Shown in pieces: positions 55,489-63,845 of a stretch of DNA of 64,000 nucleotides. The position numbers and the translations under genes are program-made. The stretch comes from Streptomyces spiralis (GTDB lineage Bacteria > Actinomycetota > Actinomycetes > Streptomycetales > Streptomycetaceae). Every line of letters begins with the position of its first letter. Within the stretch, counting starts at the first letter, position 1. Below the pieces are notes generated by a model that saw nothing but the letters and a program-made list of their open reading frames with translations, did not search any database and was not told the DNA's origin. The DNA is taken from NCBI RefSeq assembly GCF_014654675.1, contig NZ_BNBC01000011.1:1-64000 (forward strand), given 5' to 3'.

Positions 55489-58455
55489 TCAGGCCGCGGT
55501 ATCGGTGGTACCGGGGCGGGGGGTGGTGCCGACGGGCCGGGTGGCGCGTTCGAGTGCCAGCAGCGCGGAGTGGTACGGCCGCCCGGTGACGTGCTCCATA
55601 CCGATCTCACACGTGCGGTTGGCCGAAAGATGCGCGTCGAACGTGCCCGCGGTGACCTCGGCCGCCTCATGGGCCGTCGCCGCTTCGGTCAGCTCCTTGT
55701 GCAGCAGGCCCCGGTCTCCGGCGAAACCGCAGCAATCGGCGTAGACCGGCTCGCTGACGTCCCGCGCGACGAACTCCGCGACGGCGCGAAGCTGCTCGAC
55801 ATCGCCCAGGTGCCGCATCGAACAGGTCGGGTGGATCACCGCGCTCTCGAGCCGCTCGGTCACCTCCAGACCCGGCAGCAGCTCCTCGGCGGCCCAGACG
55901 ATCGAGTCGACGACGGTGAGAGCCTGGTGCTTGTGGAGGTTCTCCGGCGTCAGATACGGCTTCACCTCCCGCCCGATGCCGAGCGTGCAGGAGGACGCGT
56001 CGACGACGAGCGGCAGCCGCCCGCCGTCGGTCCACTCCCAGGCCCGTTCCACGATGCGGTTCGCCATGATTTCGTTGCCGGCGTCGTACCCCTTGGAATG
56101 CCAGATGGTCGCGCAGCAGGACCCCGACATGTCCGGCGGGATCCAGACCGGCCGCCCGGCCCGGTGGGAGACCTCGACGACCGCCTCGGGCAGGGACGGT
56201 CCTTCGACGCCGTCCGGTCCCGCGAAGATCCGGTTGACGCAGGCGACGTAGTAGACGGCCGCGGCGGTCGTCCGGTCCGTGGGGGGCAGTCGTGGACTCG
56301 CGGGGGACGGGACGGAGGGAAGCCACTCGGGTACCAGGTCGGGCGACACGGCCTTGCGCACCGCCGAGGTGACGCCGCCCAGGAACCGGTCGTTCAGATG
56401 GTCCGCGACACCGAGGGCTGTTCGCAGCGACGACTCCGCGAGGGAGAACCGCTCGGCGACCCGGGCCGCGTACCGCTCCTCCCGCACCGAATGCCGCTGG
56501 TGACGGAAGCGCTTCATCATGGCGCCGGTGTCGATGCCGACCGGGCAGGCCGTCCTGCAGCTCGAGTCGCCCGCACAGGTGTCGACCGCGTCATAGGAGT
56601 ACGACCCGAGGAGGCTGTCCATGACCGGTGAACCGGAGGGCTGGCGCATCATCTCCCGGCGCAGGACGATCCGCTGACGCGGCGTGGTCGTCAGGTCGCG
56701 GCTCGGGCACACGGGCTCGCAGAAACCGCACTCGATGCAGGGATCGGCGACGGCCTCGATGGTCGGGATGCTCTTGAGACCCAGGAGATGGGCCGCGGGG
56801 TCGCGGTTGAGCACCACGCCGGGAGCGAGGACCCCTGCCGGGTCGAGAGTCTGCTTCACCCGCCACATCAACTCGGTCGCGCGGGGGCCCCACTCGAGTT
56901 CGAGAAACGGGGTCATGTTCCGGCCGGTGGCGTGCTCCGCCTTGAGCGAGCCGTCGAAACGGTGCACCACCATGGCGCAGAACTCGTCCATGAAGGCGGC
57001 GTAGCGCCGGACCTCGTCGGGGCGGGCGGCGTCGAAGGCCAGCAGAAAGTGCAGGTTCCCGTGCGCAGCGTGGCCCGCGACCGCGGCGTCGAAACCGTGC
57101 CGCTCCTGCAGTTCCGCCAGCGCCTCGCAGGCCTCTGCGAGCCGCGAGGGCGGCACCGCGAAGTCCTCGGTGATGAGCGTCGACCCGGCGGGGCGCGCCT
57201 TGCCCACCGCCGTCATGAAGGCCTCACGGGCGTGCCAGTACGTCCGGATCGTGGCCGGGTCCTCGACGAAGTGGTTGGTCACGGACGCGACCGGGACCAC
57301 CAGCGTGAGCTTCGCCAGCACATCGGCGGCGGCCTGCCGGTGGGCCTCGCGCGCCCGCTCGTCAGGTGCGCGGAACTCCACCAGGAGAGCGGCGGTCTCC
57401 CGGGGCAGATCGGCCCAGTCCGCGGGCACCCCGTCGACGCTCGCGCAGGCGCGCAGGGTGTTGCCGTCCATCAGCTCCACCGCGCGCGCCCCGGCGGCGT
57501 TGAACAGGGGCACCGCCGCCGCGGCCGCCGGGAGATCGGGGAAGAACAGCAGGGCGGTGTGGGTCATACGGTCCAGGGAGACCGTCCGGAACACGGTTTC
57601 CGCGACGAATCCCAGGGTGCCCTGGGACGCAACCATCAGGCCGCGCAGGATCTCCACCGCCGTCGAGCCGTCCAGGAATGCGTCGAGACGGTAGCCGCTG
57701 GTGTTCTTCAGTTCGTACTTCGCCCGGATCCGGGCGACCAGTGCGCTGTCGGCCTCGATCTCGGCCTTCAGCGCCAACAGCCGTCTGCACAACTCGGGTT
57801 CGGCCCTGTGGAGTGCCTCGTCGGCGCCCGGGGCCGCGGTGTCCACGACCGTGCCCGACGGAAGGACGAGCGTGAGGGAGGAGAGCAGACGGTAGGAGTT
57901 ACGGGTGACTCCGGCCGTCATGCCCGAGGCGTTGTTGGCGACCACCCCGCCCACGGTGCAGGCGCTGGAGCTCGCCGGATCGGGCCCCATGAGCCGGCCG
58001 TGCCGCGACAGCACGATGTTGGCGCGTCCCACGGTCGTTCCGGGCCTGATACGTGTGTGTGTACCGTCGCCGAGCACTTCGACGCCGGTCCAGTGACGGC
58101 GCACGTCGACCAGGATGTCCCTGCCCTGGGCCTGGCCGTTCAGCGAGGTGCCGGCCGCCCGGAAGACGATCTCGCGCCGGTGCTCATGGGCGTACCGCAG
58201 TACCGCCGCCACGTCCTCGACGCTCTCGGCGATCACGACCACCTGGGGCACGAAGCGGTAGGGGCTGGCGTCGGAGGCGTACTTCACCAGGTCGGAGACG
58301 GTGTGCAGCACCTTGTGCGGACCCAGCAGCCGGACCAGGTCCTCCCTCAGGGCTTTCGGCGTACCGGTGGCCCGGTCGTCGGCCACCCGGTCGGCGGCCG
58401 GGCCACCGGTGGTGAGCGGTCGCAGTTTTCCCGGTTCCGGCTCGAGGAAGGCCAT
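55489..58455 (-). CDS. FAD-linked oxidase fused to Fe-S CCG domains (D-lactate/glycolate dehydrogenase type)
   Basis: The 988-residue protein joins a GlcD-like FAD oxidase (GRDILVDVRRHWTGVEVLGDGTHTRIRPG, then GVVANNASGMTAGV near 185 and the C-terminal FAD_oxidase_C region to about 570) to a GlcF-like iron-sulfur half. The latter has ferredoxin-type sites CIECGFCEPVCPSRD near residue 605 and CAGDSSCRTACPVGID near 660, and two CCG motifs, SCCATIWHSKGY and DCCGFAGDRG. It should oxidise a D-2-hydroxy acid, feeding electrons to the respiratory chain. ATG 58455 has GGAG six bases upstream. It begins a group of same-strand genes. Confidence 0.9.
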   Translation of the reverse strand: MAFLEPEPGKLRPLTTGGPAADRVADDRATGTPKALREDLVRLLGPHKVLHTVSDLVKYASDASPYRFVPQVVVIAESVEDVAAVLRYAHEHRREIVFRAAGTSLNGQAQGRDILVDVRRHWTGVEVLGDGTHTRIRPGTTVGRANIVLSRHGRLMGPDPASSSACTVGGVVANNASGMTAGVTRNSYRLLSSLTLVLPSGTVVDTAAPGADEALHRAEPELCRRLLALKAEIEADSALVARIRAKYELKNTSGYRLDAFLDGSTAVEILRGLMVASQGTLGFVAETVFRTVSLDRMTHTALLFFPDLPAAAAAVPLFNAAGARAVELMDGNTLRACASVDGVPADWADLPRETAALLVEFRAPDERAREAHRQAAADVLAKLTLVVPVASVTNHFVEDPATIRTYWHAREAFMTAVGKARPAGSTLITEDFAVPPSRLAEACEALAELQERHGFDAAVAGHAAHGNLHFLLAFDAARPDEVRRYAAFMDEFCAMVVHRFDGSLKAEHATGRNMTPFLELEWGPRATELMWRVKQTLDPAGVLAPGVVLNRDPAAHLLGLKSIPTIEAVADPCIECGFCEPVCPSRDLTTTPRQRIVLRREMMRQPSGSPVMDSLLGSYSYDAVDTCAGDSSCRTACPVGIDTGAMMKRFRHQRHSVREERYAARVAERFSLAESSLRTALGVADHLNDRFLGGVTSAVRKAVSPDLVPEWLPSVPSPASPRLPPTDRTTAAAVYYVACVNRIFAGPDGVEGPSLPEAVVEVSHRAGRPVWIPPDMSGSCCATIWHSKGYDAGNEIMANRIVERAWEWTDGGRLPLVVDASSCTLGIGREVKPYLTPENLHKHQALTVVDSIVWAAEELLPGLEVTERLESAVIHPTCSMRHLGDVEQLRAVAEFVARDVSEPVYADCCGFAGDRGLLHKELTEAATAHEAAEVTAGTFDAHLSANRTCEIGMEHVTGRPYHSALLALERATRPVGTTPRPGTTDTAA

Positions 58456-58526
58456 AGAAATCTCCACATCGCGGTCTTCGGACACGCGGCCGACGGCACG
58501 CTCAACGCGCGCTGTTCTGCGCCGAC

Positions 58527-58552
58527 TCGGCTGATTCCGCTGAATCAGCCGA
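58527..58552. promoter_or_regulatory. 26-bp palindromic operator candidate
   Basis: TCGGCTGATTC at 58527-58537 and GAATCAGCCGA at 58542-58552 form a perfect 11-bp inverted repeat with a 4-base spacer, 72 bases upstream of the FAD/Fe-S dehydrogenase start at 58455. This is a good operator candidate for a dimeric regulator (for example GntR or LacI type); an RNA hairpin is the alternative. Confidence 0.6.
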
Positions 58553-58629
58553 TTCACCGGACAAGCTAGGGCGCAAGCCGCACCGCCGGTTGATCACGAG
58601 CGCACCGCCTCTTGCCTCCCTGCGTTGGC

Positions 58630-58667
58630 GGCCTTGATGCCGGCGTCCTCCCACCGGCATCAAGGCC
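58630..58667 (-). terminator. 14-bp hairpin at the end of the pyruvate oxidase gene
   Basis: GGCCTTGATGCCGG at 58630-58643 pairs perfectly with CCGGCATCAAGGCC at 58654-58667 around ten bases. It overlaps the stop codon of the minus-strand pyruvate oxidase gene (58660-58662), so it should be its terminator. Confidence 0.65.
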
Positions 58668-60402
58668 GTGGAACGTTGCGCAGGTTGGTCCGGGCGAGGT
58701 GCAGCATGCGGCCGACTCCGCCGGTGAGCACGGTGCGGCTCGCCGACAGCGCGAAGCCGGTGACCTGCCGTGAAGTGATCTTCGGCGGGATGGCGAGAGC
58801 GTGGGGGTCGGTGACGACGTCGACCAGCGCGGGGCCGTCGTGTGCGAACGCCTCACGCAGTGCCTCACGCACCTTCGACGGTTCCTCGACCCGGACGCCG
58901 TACGCACCCGAGGCCCTGGCGATGGCCGCGTAGTCCGTGTGCGGATACGACGTGGCGTGCGGCGGCAGGCCGTCGACCATCATCTCCAGGTCGACCATGC
59001 CGAGCGACGAGTTGTTGAAGACGACCACCTTCACCGGCAGGCCGTACTGGACGAGCGTGAGGAAGTCGCCCATCAGCATCGAGAACCCGCCGTCGCCGGA
59101 CAGGGACACCACCTGCCGGCGGCGGTCGAGGAACTGCGCGCCGATGGCCTGGGGCAGCGCGTTCGCCATGGAACCGTGCACAAAGGAACCGAGGATGCGA
59201 CGACGCCCGTTGGGGGTGAGATAACGGGCTGCCCACACACAGCACATGCCCGTGTCCACGGTGAACACCGCGTCGTCCGCGGCAACTTCGTCGAGGACCG
59301 AGGCCAGGTACTCCGGGTGGACGGGAATGTGCCTGTCCACGTCACGGGTGTACGCGCCGACTGCCCCTTCGAGCGCGTGGACATGGCGGTGCAGCATCCG
59401 GTCGAGGAAACGGCGCGAGGTCTTCTCACGCACCGCCGGTGTCAGCGACTTGAGCGTCTGTCCCACGTCTCCCCAGACCGCCAGCTCCAACTGGGTCCGT
59501 CTGCCCAGCCGTTCGGGCTGGATGTCGACCTGGACGGTCCTGACGTGGCGGGGCAGGAAGTCCGTGTACGGGAAGTCCGTGCCGAGGAGCAGCAGCAGGT
59601 CGCACTCGTGCATCGCCTCGTACGCGGCGCCGTAGCCGAGCAGACCGGACATGCCGACGTCATACGGGTTGTCGTACTGGATGTGCTCCTTGCCGCGGAG
59701 CGCGTGGCCGACCGGGGCCTTGACCTTCTCGGCGAAGGCCATGACCTCCTGGTGGGCGCCTTCGACGCCCCGACCGCAGAAGACCGTCACCTTGTCGGCG
59801 GCGTCGACGAGTTGGACCAGCCGGTTCAGTTCCTGGTCGCCGGGGCGGACGGCGGGCCGGTCCAGAGGTACCGCGAGTTCGGCGCCGCCGTCAGGGGCGT
59901 CCTCGGAGGCGACGTCGCCGGAAAGAGCCACCACCGACACACCTCGCCGGCCGACCGCGTGCTGGATCGCCGTCTGCGTCACCCGGGGCATCTGCCGGGG
60001 CGAGGAGATCAGCTCCGAGTAGTGGCTGCACTCCTGGAACAGCCGGTCCGGATGAGTCTCCTGGAAGTATCCGGTGCCGATCTCGCCGCTGGGTATCTGC
60101 GCGGCCAGGGCGAGCACGGGCGCCATCGAACGGTGAGCGTCGTACAAGCCGTTGATCAGGTGCAGGTTGCCGGGTCCGCACGAGCCCGCGCAGGCGGCCA
60201 GCCGGCCGGTGAGCTGCGCCTCGGCGCCCGCGGCGAAGGCCGCTACCTCCTCGTGCCGCACCTGCACCCACTCCAGGTCGTCGTGCCGTCGGACGGCGTC
60301 GACCACCGGGTTGAGGCTGTCGCCGACCACGCCGTACATCCGCCGCACACCGGCGCGGGCAAGGAGGTCGACGTACTGCTCGGCAACTGTCTGCTTGGCC
60401 AT
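58660..60402 (-). CDS. poxB: Pyruvate oxidase/dehydrogenase (PoxB type), TPP-dependent
   Basis: The 580-residue enzyme decarboxylates pyruvate to acetate and CO2, passing electrons via FAD to quinone. It has the TPP family layout: VRHEEVAAFAAGAEAQLTG with the catalytic Glu near residue 50, a central FAD-binding domain, and the TPP site SLSGDGGFSMLMGD through VVFNNSSLGMVDLEMM near residue 440. MYGVVGDSLNPVVDAVRRHDDLEWVQV is the start of the N-terminal domain. ATG 60402 follows AAGGAGCACC. The C-terminal tail ends in a helical segment (TNLRNVPRP), possibly the membrane-binding region as in E. coli PoxB. The neighbouring plus-strand gene is the SsgA-like gene. Confidence 0.9.
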   Translation of the reverse strand: MAKQTVAEQYVDLLARAGVRRMYGVVGDSLNPVVDAVRRHDDLEWVQVRHEEVAAFAAGAEAQLTGRLAACAGSCGPGNLHLINGLYDAHRSMAPVLALAAQIPSGEIGTGYFQETHPDRLFQECSHYSELISSPRQMPRVTQTAIQHAVGRRGVSVVALSGDVASEDAPDGGAELAVPLDRPAVRPGDQELNRLVQLVDAADKVTVFCGRGVEGAHQEVMAFAEKVKAPVGHALRGKEHIQYDNPYDVGMSGLLGYGAAYEAMHECDLLLLLGTDFPYTDFLPRHVRTVQVDIQPERLGRRTQLELAVWGDVGQTLKSLTPAVREKTSRRFLDRMLHRHVHALEGAVGAYTRDVDRHIPVHPEYLASVLDEVAADDAVFTVDTGMCCVWAARYLTPNGRRRILGSFVHGSMANALPQAIGAQFLDRRRQVVSLSGDGGFSMLMGDFLTLVQYGLPVKVVVFNNSSLGMVDLEMMVDGLPPHATSYPHTDYAAIARASGAYGVRVEEPSKVREALREAFAHDGPALVDVVTDPHALAIPPKITSRQVTGFALSASRTVLTGGVGRMLHLARTNLRNVPRP

Positions 60403-60728
60403 GGTGCTCCTTGGGGGAAGGACTGATGGTGGGGCGGCGGATTCCTCCGCGGCCGGCAGGCGAATGGAACGTAACCGCGGTGACGCGTGATGTGCGGCGG
60501 TGGAACATGGCGGTGCGCTGCGAGGACACAACCCGCGCACTCTGCGCGCATGCCGGCCGGGTCCGGCCCGCGGCGACGGCATTCCGGGGGTGGCCGCGTC
60601 GGCGTCCGTGCCCGTGCCCGTGCTTTGGCGGGCAATGCCTCGTACGTTTCCCGGCAAGCTTTGTTCACCAGCGGTTTTAGCGTCGGGCACACAGACGCTC
60701 CCCAACGATTCGCTGAACGGGGCAAGAC
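60403..60728. promoter_or_regulatory. Divergent promoter region between poxB and the SsgA-like gene
   Basis: These 326 bases should hold promoters for both genes. I see no inverted repeat or short ORF that stands out; a CGTGCC repeat (GTCCGTGCCCGTGCCCGTG near 60604-60624) is present. Confidence 0.4.
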
Positions 60729-61169
60729 ATGACCCATCCGTTTCCCAGTGCCGCCCCGACCTCGGTCACCCATGAGGTGGTCGCGCACCTCGTCGTCGCG
60801 GGCGAACCACCGGTGTCACTGCCCGCCGAGCTGCGCTACGACAGAACGGACCCCTACGCCGTATGCCTCGCCATCGGCACGGCGTCGACCGGCACGGTCG
60901 AGTGGGTCTTCGCGCGCGGTCTCCTGTCGGAGGGAACGCGCCGGCCCACAGGTGTCGGAGACGTCCTGGTGATACCCCTGCAGAGCCACCGTCGGCACGC
61001 GGTGCGGATCGTCGTCAGGTCGTCGGCGGGGACCGCCGTCCTCGACATCGCCGCTTCGGCGGTCACCGCGTTCCTCGAGCGGGCCCGCGCGGTCGTGCCG
61101 CCGGGCGCGGAGGGGCGGTACCTCGACATCGACCGTGCCGTGGAGCAACTCCTGGCGGGGGGTGCTTGA
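60729..61169 (+). CDS. SsgA-like sporulation/cell division regulator (SALP)
   Basis: The 146-residue protein is an SsgA-like protein: VSLPAELRYDRTDPYAVCLAIG near residue 30, then VEWVFARGLLSEGTRRPTGVGDVLVIP near residue 65 and the C-terminal RRHAVRIVVRSSAGTAVLDI and ELLAGGA-type segments. SALPs occur only in morphologically complex actinomycetes; they help to place FtsZ or localise septation proteins. The member cannot be identified. ATG 60729 has GGGGCAAG upstream. It converges on a hydrolase gene with a strong hairpin in between. Confidence 0.9.
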   Translation: MTHPFPSAAPTSVTHEVVAHLVVAGEPPVSLPAELRYDRTDPYAVCLAIGTASTGTVEWVFARGLLSEGTRRPTGVGDVLVIPLQSHRRHAVRIVVRSSAGTAVLDIAASAVTAFLERARAVVPPGAEGRYLDIDRAVEQLLAGGA

Positions 61170-61190
61170 CGGAGGCGAGTGACGCGCCGC

Positions 61191-61266
61191 CGGCACAGCG
61201 ACGAGGCTCCCGTGGTGGACCGACGACGCGGCACGGCGACGAGGCTCCCGTGGTGGACCGACGACG
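61191..61266. repeat. 38-bp tandem duplication
   Basis: Two tandem 38-base units (61191-61228 and 61229-61266) differ at one base. Each contains GAGGCTCCCGTGGTGGAC, one arm of the adjacent hairpin. A duplicated terminator arm is unusual and points to a slippage event. Confidence 0.8.
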
Positions 61267-61296
61267 TGGTACGTCGCCGTCCACCACGGGAGCCTC
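61241..61296. terminator. 18-bp hairpin between converging genes
   Basis: GAGGCTCCCGTGGTGGAC at 61241-61258 pairs perfectly with GTCCACCACGGGAGCCTC at 61279-61296; the 20-base loop contains ACGT palindrome bases that can pair further. It lies between the SsgA-like stop (61169) and the hydrolase stop (61370). The first copy of the left arm (61203-61220) can also pair with the right arm. Confidence 0.75.
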
Positions 61297-61369
61297 ATTG
61301 GTGTCGCGCTGTTGTCAGGACGCGGTTCCGCACGGAGGATCACATCTCGAGGGCGCGCCGCCCGATGGG

Positions 61370-62215
61370 TCAGCCGACGGTGCGCAGAGCACGCAGGATC
61401 AGGTCGGTGACAGGCTTCGGGTCGCTGACGGCGACCGCGTGGGGCGCGTCGACGGTCACGGTGCGGGCGCCGGCGCGGGCGGCCATCCACCGCTCTGCGG
61501 CCGGCGGGATGTTGCGGTCCTGCCCGGCCACGAGGTACCAGCTGGGGATCTTCTTCCACGCGGCCGCGGTGGCCTTCTCCTGGAGCGCGCCCAGGGTGAC
61601 CGGGCGCTGGCCCGCGGCCATCACCTGGGCGGTGGCGACAGGGACGCCCGCCGCGAACTGGTCGCGGAACAGGTCCCTCCTGATGACCAGTTCCTGACCC
61701 TCACCGCCGTCCGGCAGCGGGTAGAGCTGGATTGACGTGGCCTGCCCGAGGGTGCTGCCGGGATACCTGTCCGTCAGCTCCAGCGCGCTCTCGCCGATCT
61801 CGGGGACGAAGGCGGCTATGTAGACCAGTGCCTTGACCTGGGGGGCGTCCGCGGCGGCCTGGCTGATGACCGCTCCGCCGTAGGAGTGGCCGACGAGCAC
61901 GACCGGGCCCGGAACGCTGTCCAGGACGCTGCGGATGTAGCCGGCGTCGCTCGCCAGTCCGCGCAACGGCAGCGCCGGCGCCAGGACGCGGTGGCCCTGC
62001 CGCAGGAGACGGGCGGTGACGGCGTTCCAGCTGGAGGCGTCGGCGAACGCTCCATGGATCAGGACGACGGTGGGACCGACAGCCCGCCGGTCCGCGTCGT
62101 CCGGCCGGCCGACGGCCCGCCCGGGGACGGCGGACGCGACACCGGGGACTGCCAGGGCGGTGGCACCGGCGAGCAGGGAAACGGCGACGGTACGCCGGGA
62201 GATCGATGAATCCAC
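61370..62215 (-). CDS. Exported alpha/beta hydrolase
   Basis: The 281-residue protein has a twin-arginine-like signal peptide (SISRRTVAVSLLAGATALAVPGVASAVPG) and an alpha/beta hydrolase domain: TVVLIHGAFADASSWN near residue 49, the nucleophile elbow VVLVGHSYGGAVISQ near 105, and TVDAPHAVAVSDPKPVTDLIL as the histidine region. It is very similar in motifs to the hydrolase at 45370-46092, which lacks the signal peptide, so these are duplicates with different locations. Substrate unknown. The GTG at 62215 follows AGGAAGTG. Confidence 0.86.
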   Translation of the reverse strand: MDSSISRRTVAVSLLAGATALAVPGVASAVPGRAVGRPDDADRRAVGPTVVLIHGAFADASSWNAVTARLLRQGHRVLAPALPLRGLASDAGYIRSVLDSVPGPVVLVGHSYGGAVISQAAADAPQVKALVYIAAFVPEIGESALELTDRYPGSTLGQATSIQLYPLPDGGEGQELVIRRDLFRDQFAAGVPVATAQVMAAGQRPVTLGALQEKATAAAWKKIPSWYLVAGQDRNIPPAAERWMAARAGARTVTVDAPHAVAVSDPKPVTDLILRALRTVG

Positions 62216-62608
62216 GATTCACTTCCTGAGGATGCGGTCGGACGGACCGCCCCCTCGGGGGCGGCCGATGTGGTGTGGTCCGCCGACCTCGGCCCGTCTG
62301 CATACGTGTCGGCGGAAGCCGGTGCAGAGGGCTTCGCGGGCCGGACCTGCGTGGCGGCGGCATCCAACGGAACGGAATGGAGCCGCGGCCACGGACAGGA
62401 CGCTAGAAGCGATCCACATGGCCGCGTTGTCCTTCGGTGCCCTGCGTCTGACCTGTGCGTGCCGCCGACTCGGCGGCCAGGGCCCGCGGACGCCGTCGCG
62501 CCACGACCCGTGCTGCGCAGGCAGATGCGCGCCGGGACGGTGGGGGCCGGGGGCCATCCGCTTCCGGTGGTACTGCGGCGGCAGAGGCGGGTGCCGCCGT
62601 GGCGGAGC
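62216..62608. other. Gene-free region upstream of the exported hydrolase
   Basis: These 393 bases precede the hydrolase start and contain no ORF with coding signs. They should hold the hydrolase promoter; I found no outstanding repeat. Confidence 0.35.
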
Positions 62609-62905
62609 TCAGCCGGCGTCGGGGGTGGTGTCGAGATCGGCGTCGGGGTTGGCGCCGAGGGCGAGGCACTGGGTGAAGGCGTCCCGGGCCTCGTCCTGGA
62701 ACCCGGCGGCCGGTAGGGCCCTCGCCGAGGTGGAACAGGGCGCGGCGTCCAATCCGTGCGGATGACAAGCCAGTTGCCCGCCACTCGCAGCGTCGGCGGC
62801 AGGCGGGCACAGCGCTCTGCCACCTCGATGGTCAGCGACGCGTCCAGCCGCGACCGCGGCAGCAGCGGCCGGAACGTCGCGCGACCCGCCTCGGTCACCG
62901 TGCTC
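62609..62905 (-). pseudogene. Remnant of a STAND regulator, related to the gene at 48460
   Basis: On the minus strand, FRPLLPRSRLDASLTIEV matches the start of the regulator at 48460-50721 (FGTLLRQLRLDASLTIEM), then jumps after a few bases to AERCARLPPTLRVAGNWLVIRTDW, which matches its CAHLPLALRVAGNWLATRSGW, and later, in another frame, FQDEARDAFTQCLALGANPD matches its GAREAFSQCVTLGAA tail. More than 650 residues are missing and a frame change is present, so this is a decayed copy. Confidence 0.75.
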
Positions 62906-63052
62906 TGCTCGGTCCCTTCCCTCGGCCTGCATCTGAACCGCTTCGACCGTCGTGCCGGGTGAGACGTTCACGGGTGACCAGGATTCTGTGGCGGTCGGCC
63001 GGGGCCGCCACCGACGCGGAAGCCCGCGGGACGGTTCCTGCCGCCACTGCCT

Positions 63053-63679
63053 CTACTGCGAGATCCGAAGCTTCGCCAACTGTTCCTCGAATGGGACGAC
63101 GGCGTCGCCGGACCCGGCGCCGTCCGGCTGCTGGAGCACGAGCGCGGCCAGTTCCCGGCCGGCACGCGTGACACGTACGTTCAGGCTGTCCGACTGGGTG
63201 TCGCCCGCGCCCCAGTCCTCCGAGGCCGCGAAGACCGCGGTGCGGACCACGTGTGAGCACAGATAGGCGAAGAGCGGGCGCAGCGCGTGCTCCAGGGCCA
63301 GGGAGTGCCGGGCCGTGCCGCCGGTGGCCCCGATCAGCACCGGCTTGGCGACCAGCTCGGTGTTGTCGATGACGTCGAAGAAGGACTTGAACAGCCCGCT
63401 GTACGAGGCGCTGAAGACCGGTGTCACGGCGATGACGCCGTCAGCGCCGGTCACGGCTTCCACCGCCGAGCGCAGCGCGGGGCCCGGGAATCCGGTCACC
63501 AGGTTGTGCGCGATGTCGACGGCCAGCTCGCGCAGCTCGACGACCCGCACGTCGACGGGGCGCGGCGACCGCTCCTCGAGCAAGTGCCGGGTCGCCTCGA
63601 CAAGCCGGTCGGCCAGCAGGCGTGTCGACGAGGGCTGGCTGAGGCCGGCCGAAACAGCCACGATCTTGAAGGGTTCCAC
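63053..63679 (-). CDS. NADPH-dependent FMN reductase family protein
   Basis: The 208-residue flavodoxin-like protein begins FKIVAVSAGLSQPSSTRLLADRLVEA, the FMN phosphate loop (S-x-G/S-x-S-S-T/R), followed by DGVIAVTPVFSASYSGLFKSFFDVIDNTELVAKPVLIGATGGTARHSLALEHALRPLF. It matches the CE1759-type/NADPH-dependent FMN reductases that supply reduced flavin or reduce quinones. The GTG at 63679 has AGGAAGAG upstream. It stands between the regulator remnant and a partial esterase gene at the right edge, on the same strand. Confidence 0.86.
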   Translation of the reverse strand: MEPFKIVAVSAGLSQPSSTRLLADRLVEATRHLLEERSPRPVDVRVVELRELAVDIAHNLVTGFPGPALRSAVEAVTGADGVIAVTPVFSASYSGLFKSFFDVIDNTELVAKPVLIGATGGTARHSLALEHALRPLFAYLCSHVVRTAVFAASEDWGAGDTQSDSLNVRVTRAGRELAALVLQQPDGAGSGDAVVPFEEQLAKLRISQ

Positions 63680-63845
63680 GGTGCTCTTCCTCGTCTCCGG
63701 GCGGCGTGTTCTGCGGCTGCTGCCGGTCCGTCCGTCCCGCTGCCGCACCCCGAAGCCAACCCGCCACGGCCGGCGCCGTCTGCCCGCTCGTGCACGGGTG
63801 ATGTGCTGTGGGCGCACCTGCGCGCACCGTCCCGGCGCGCAGGAG

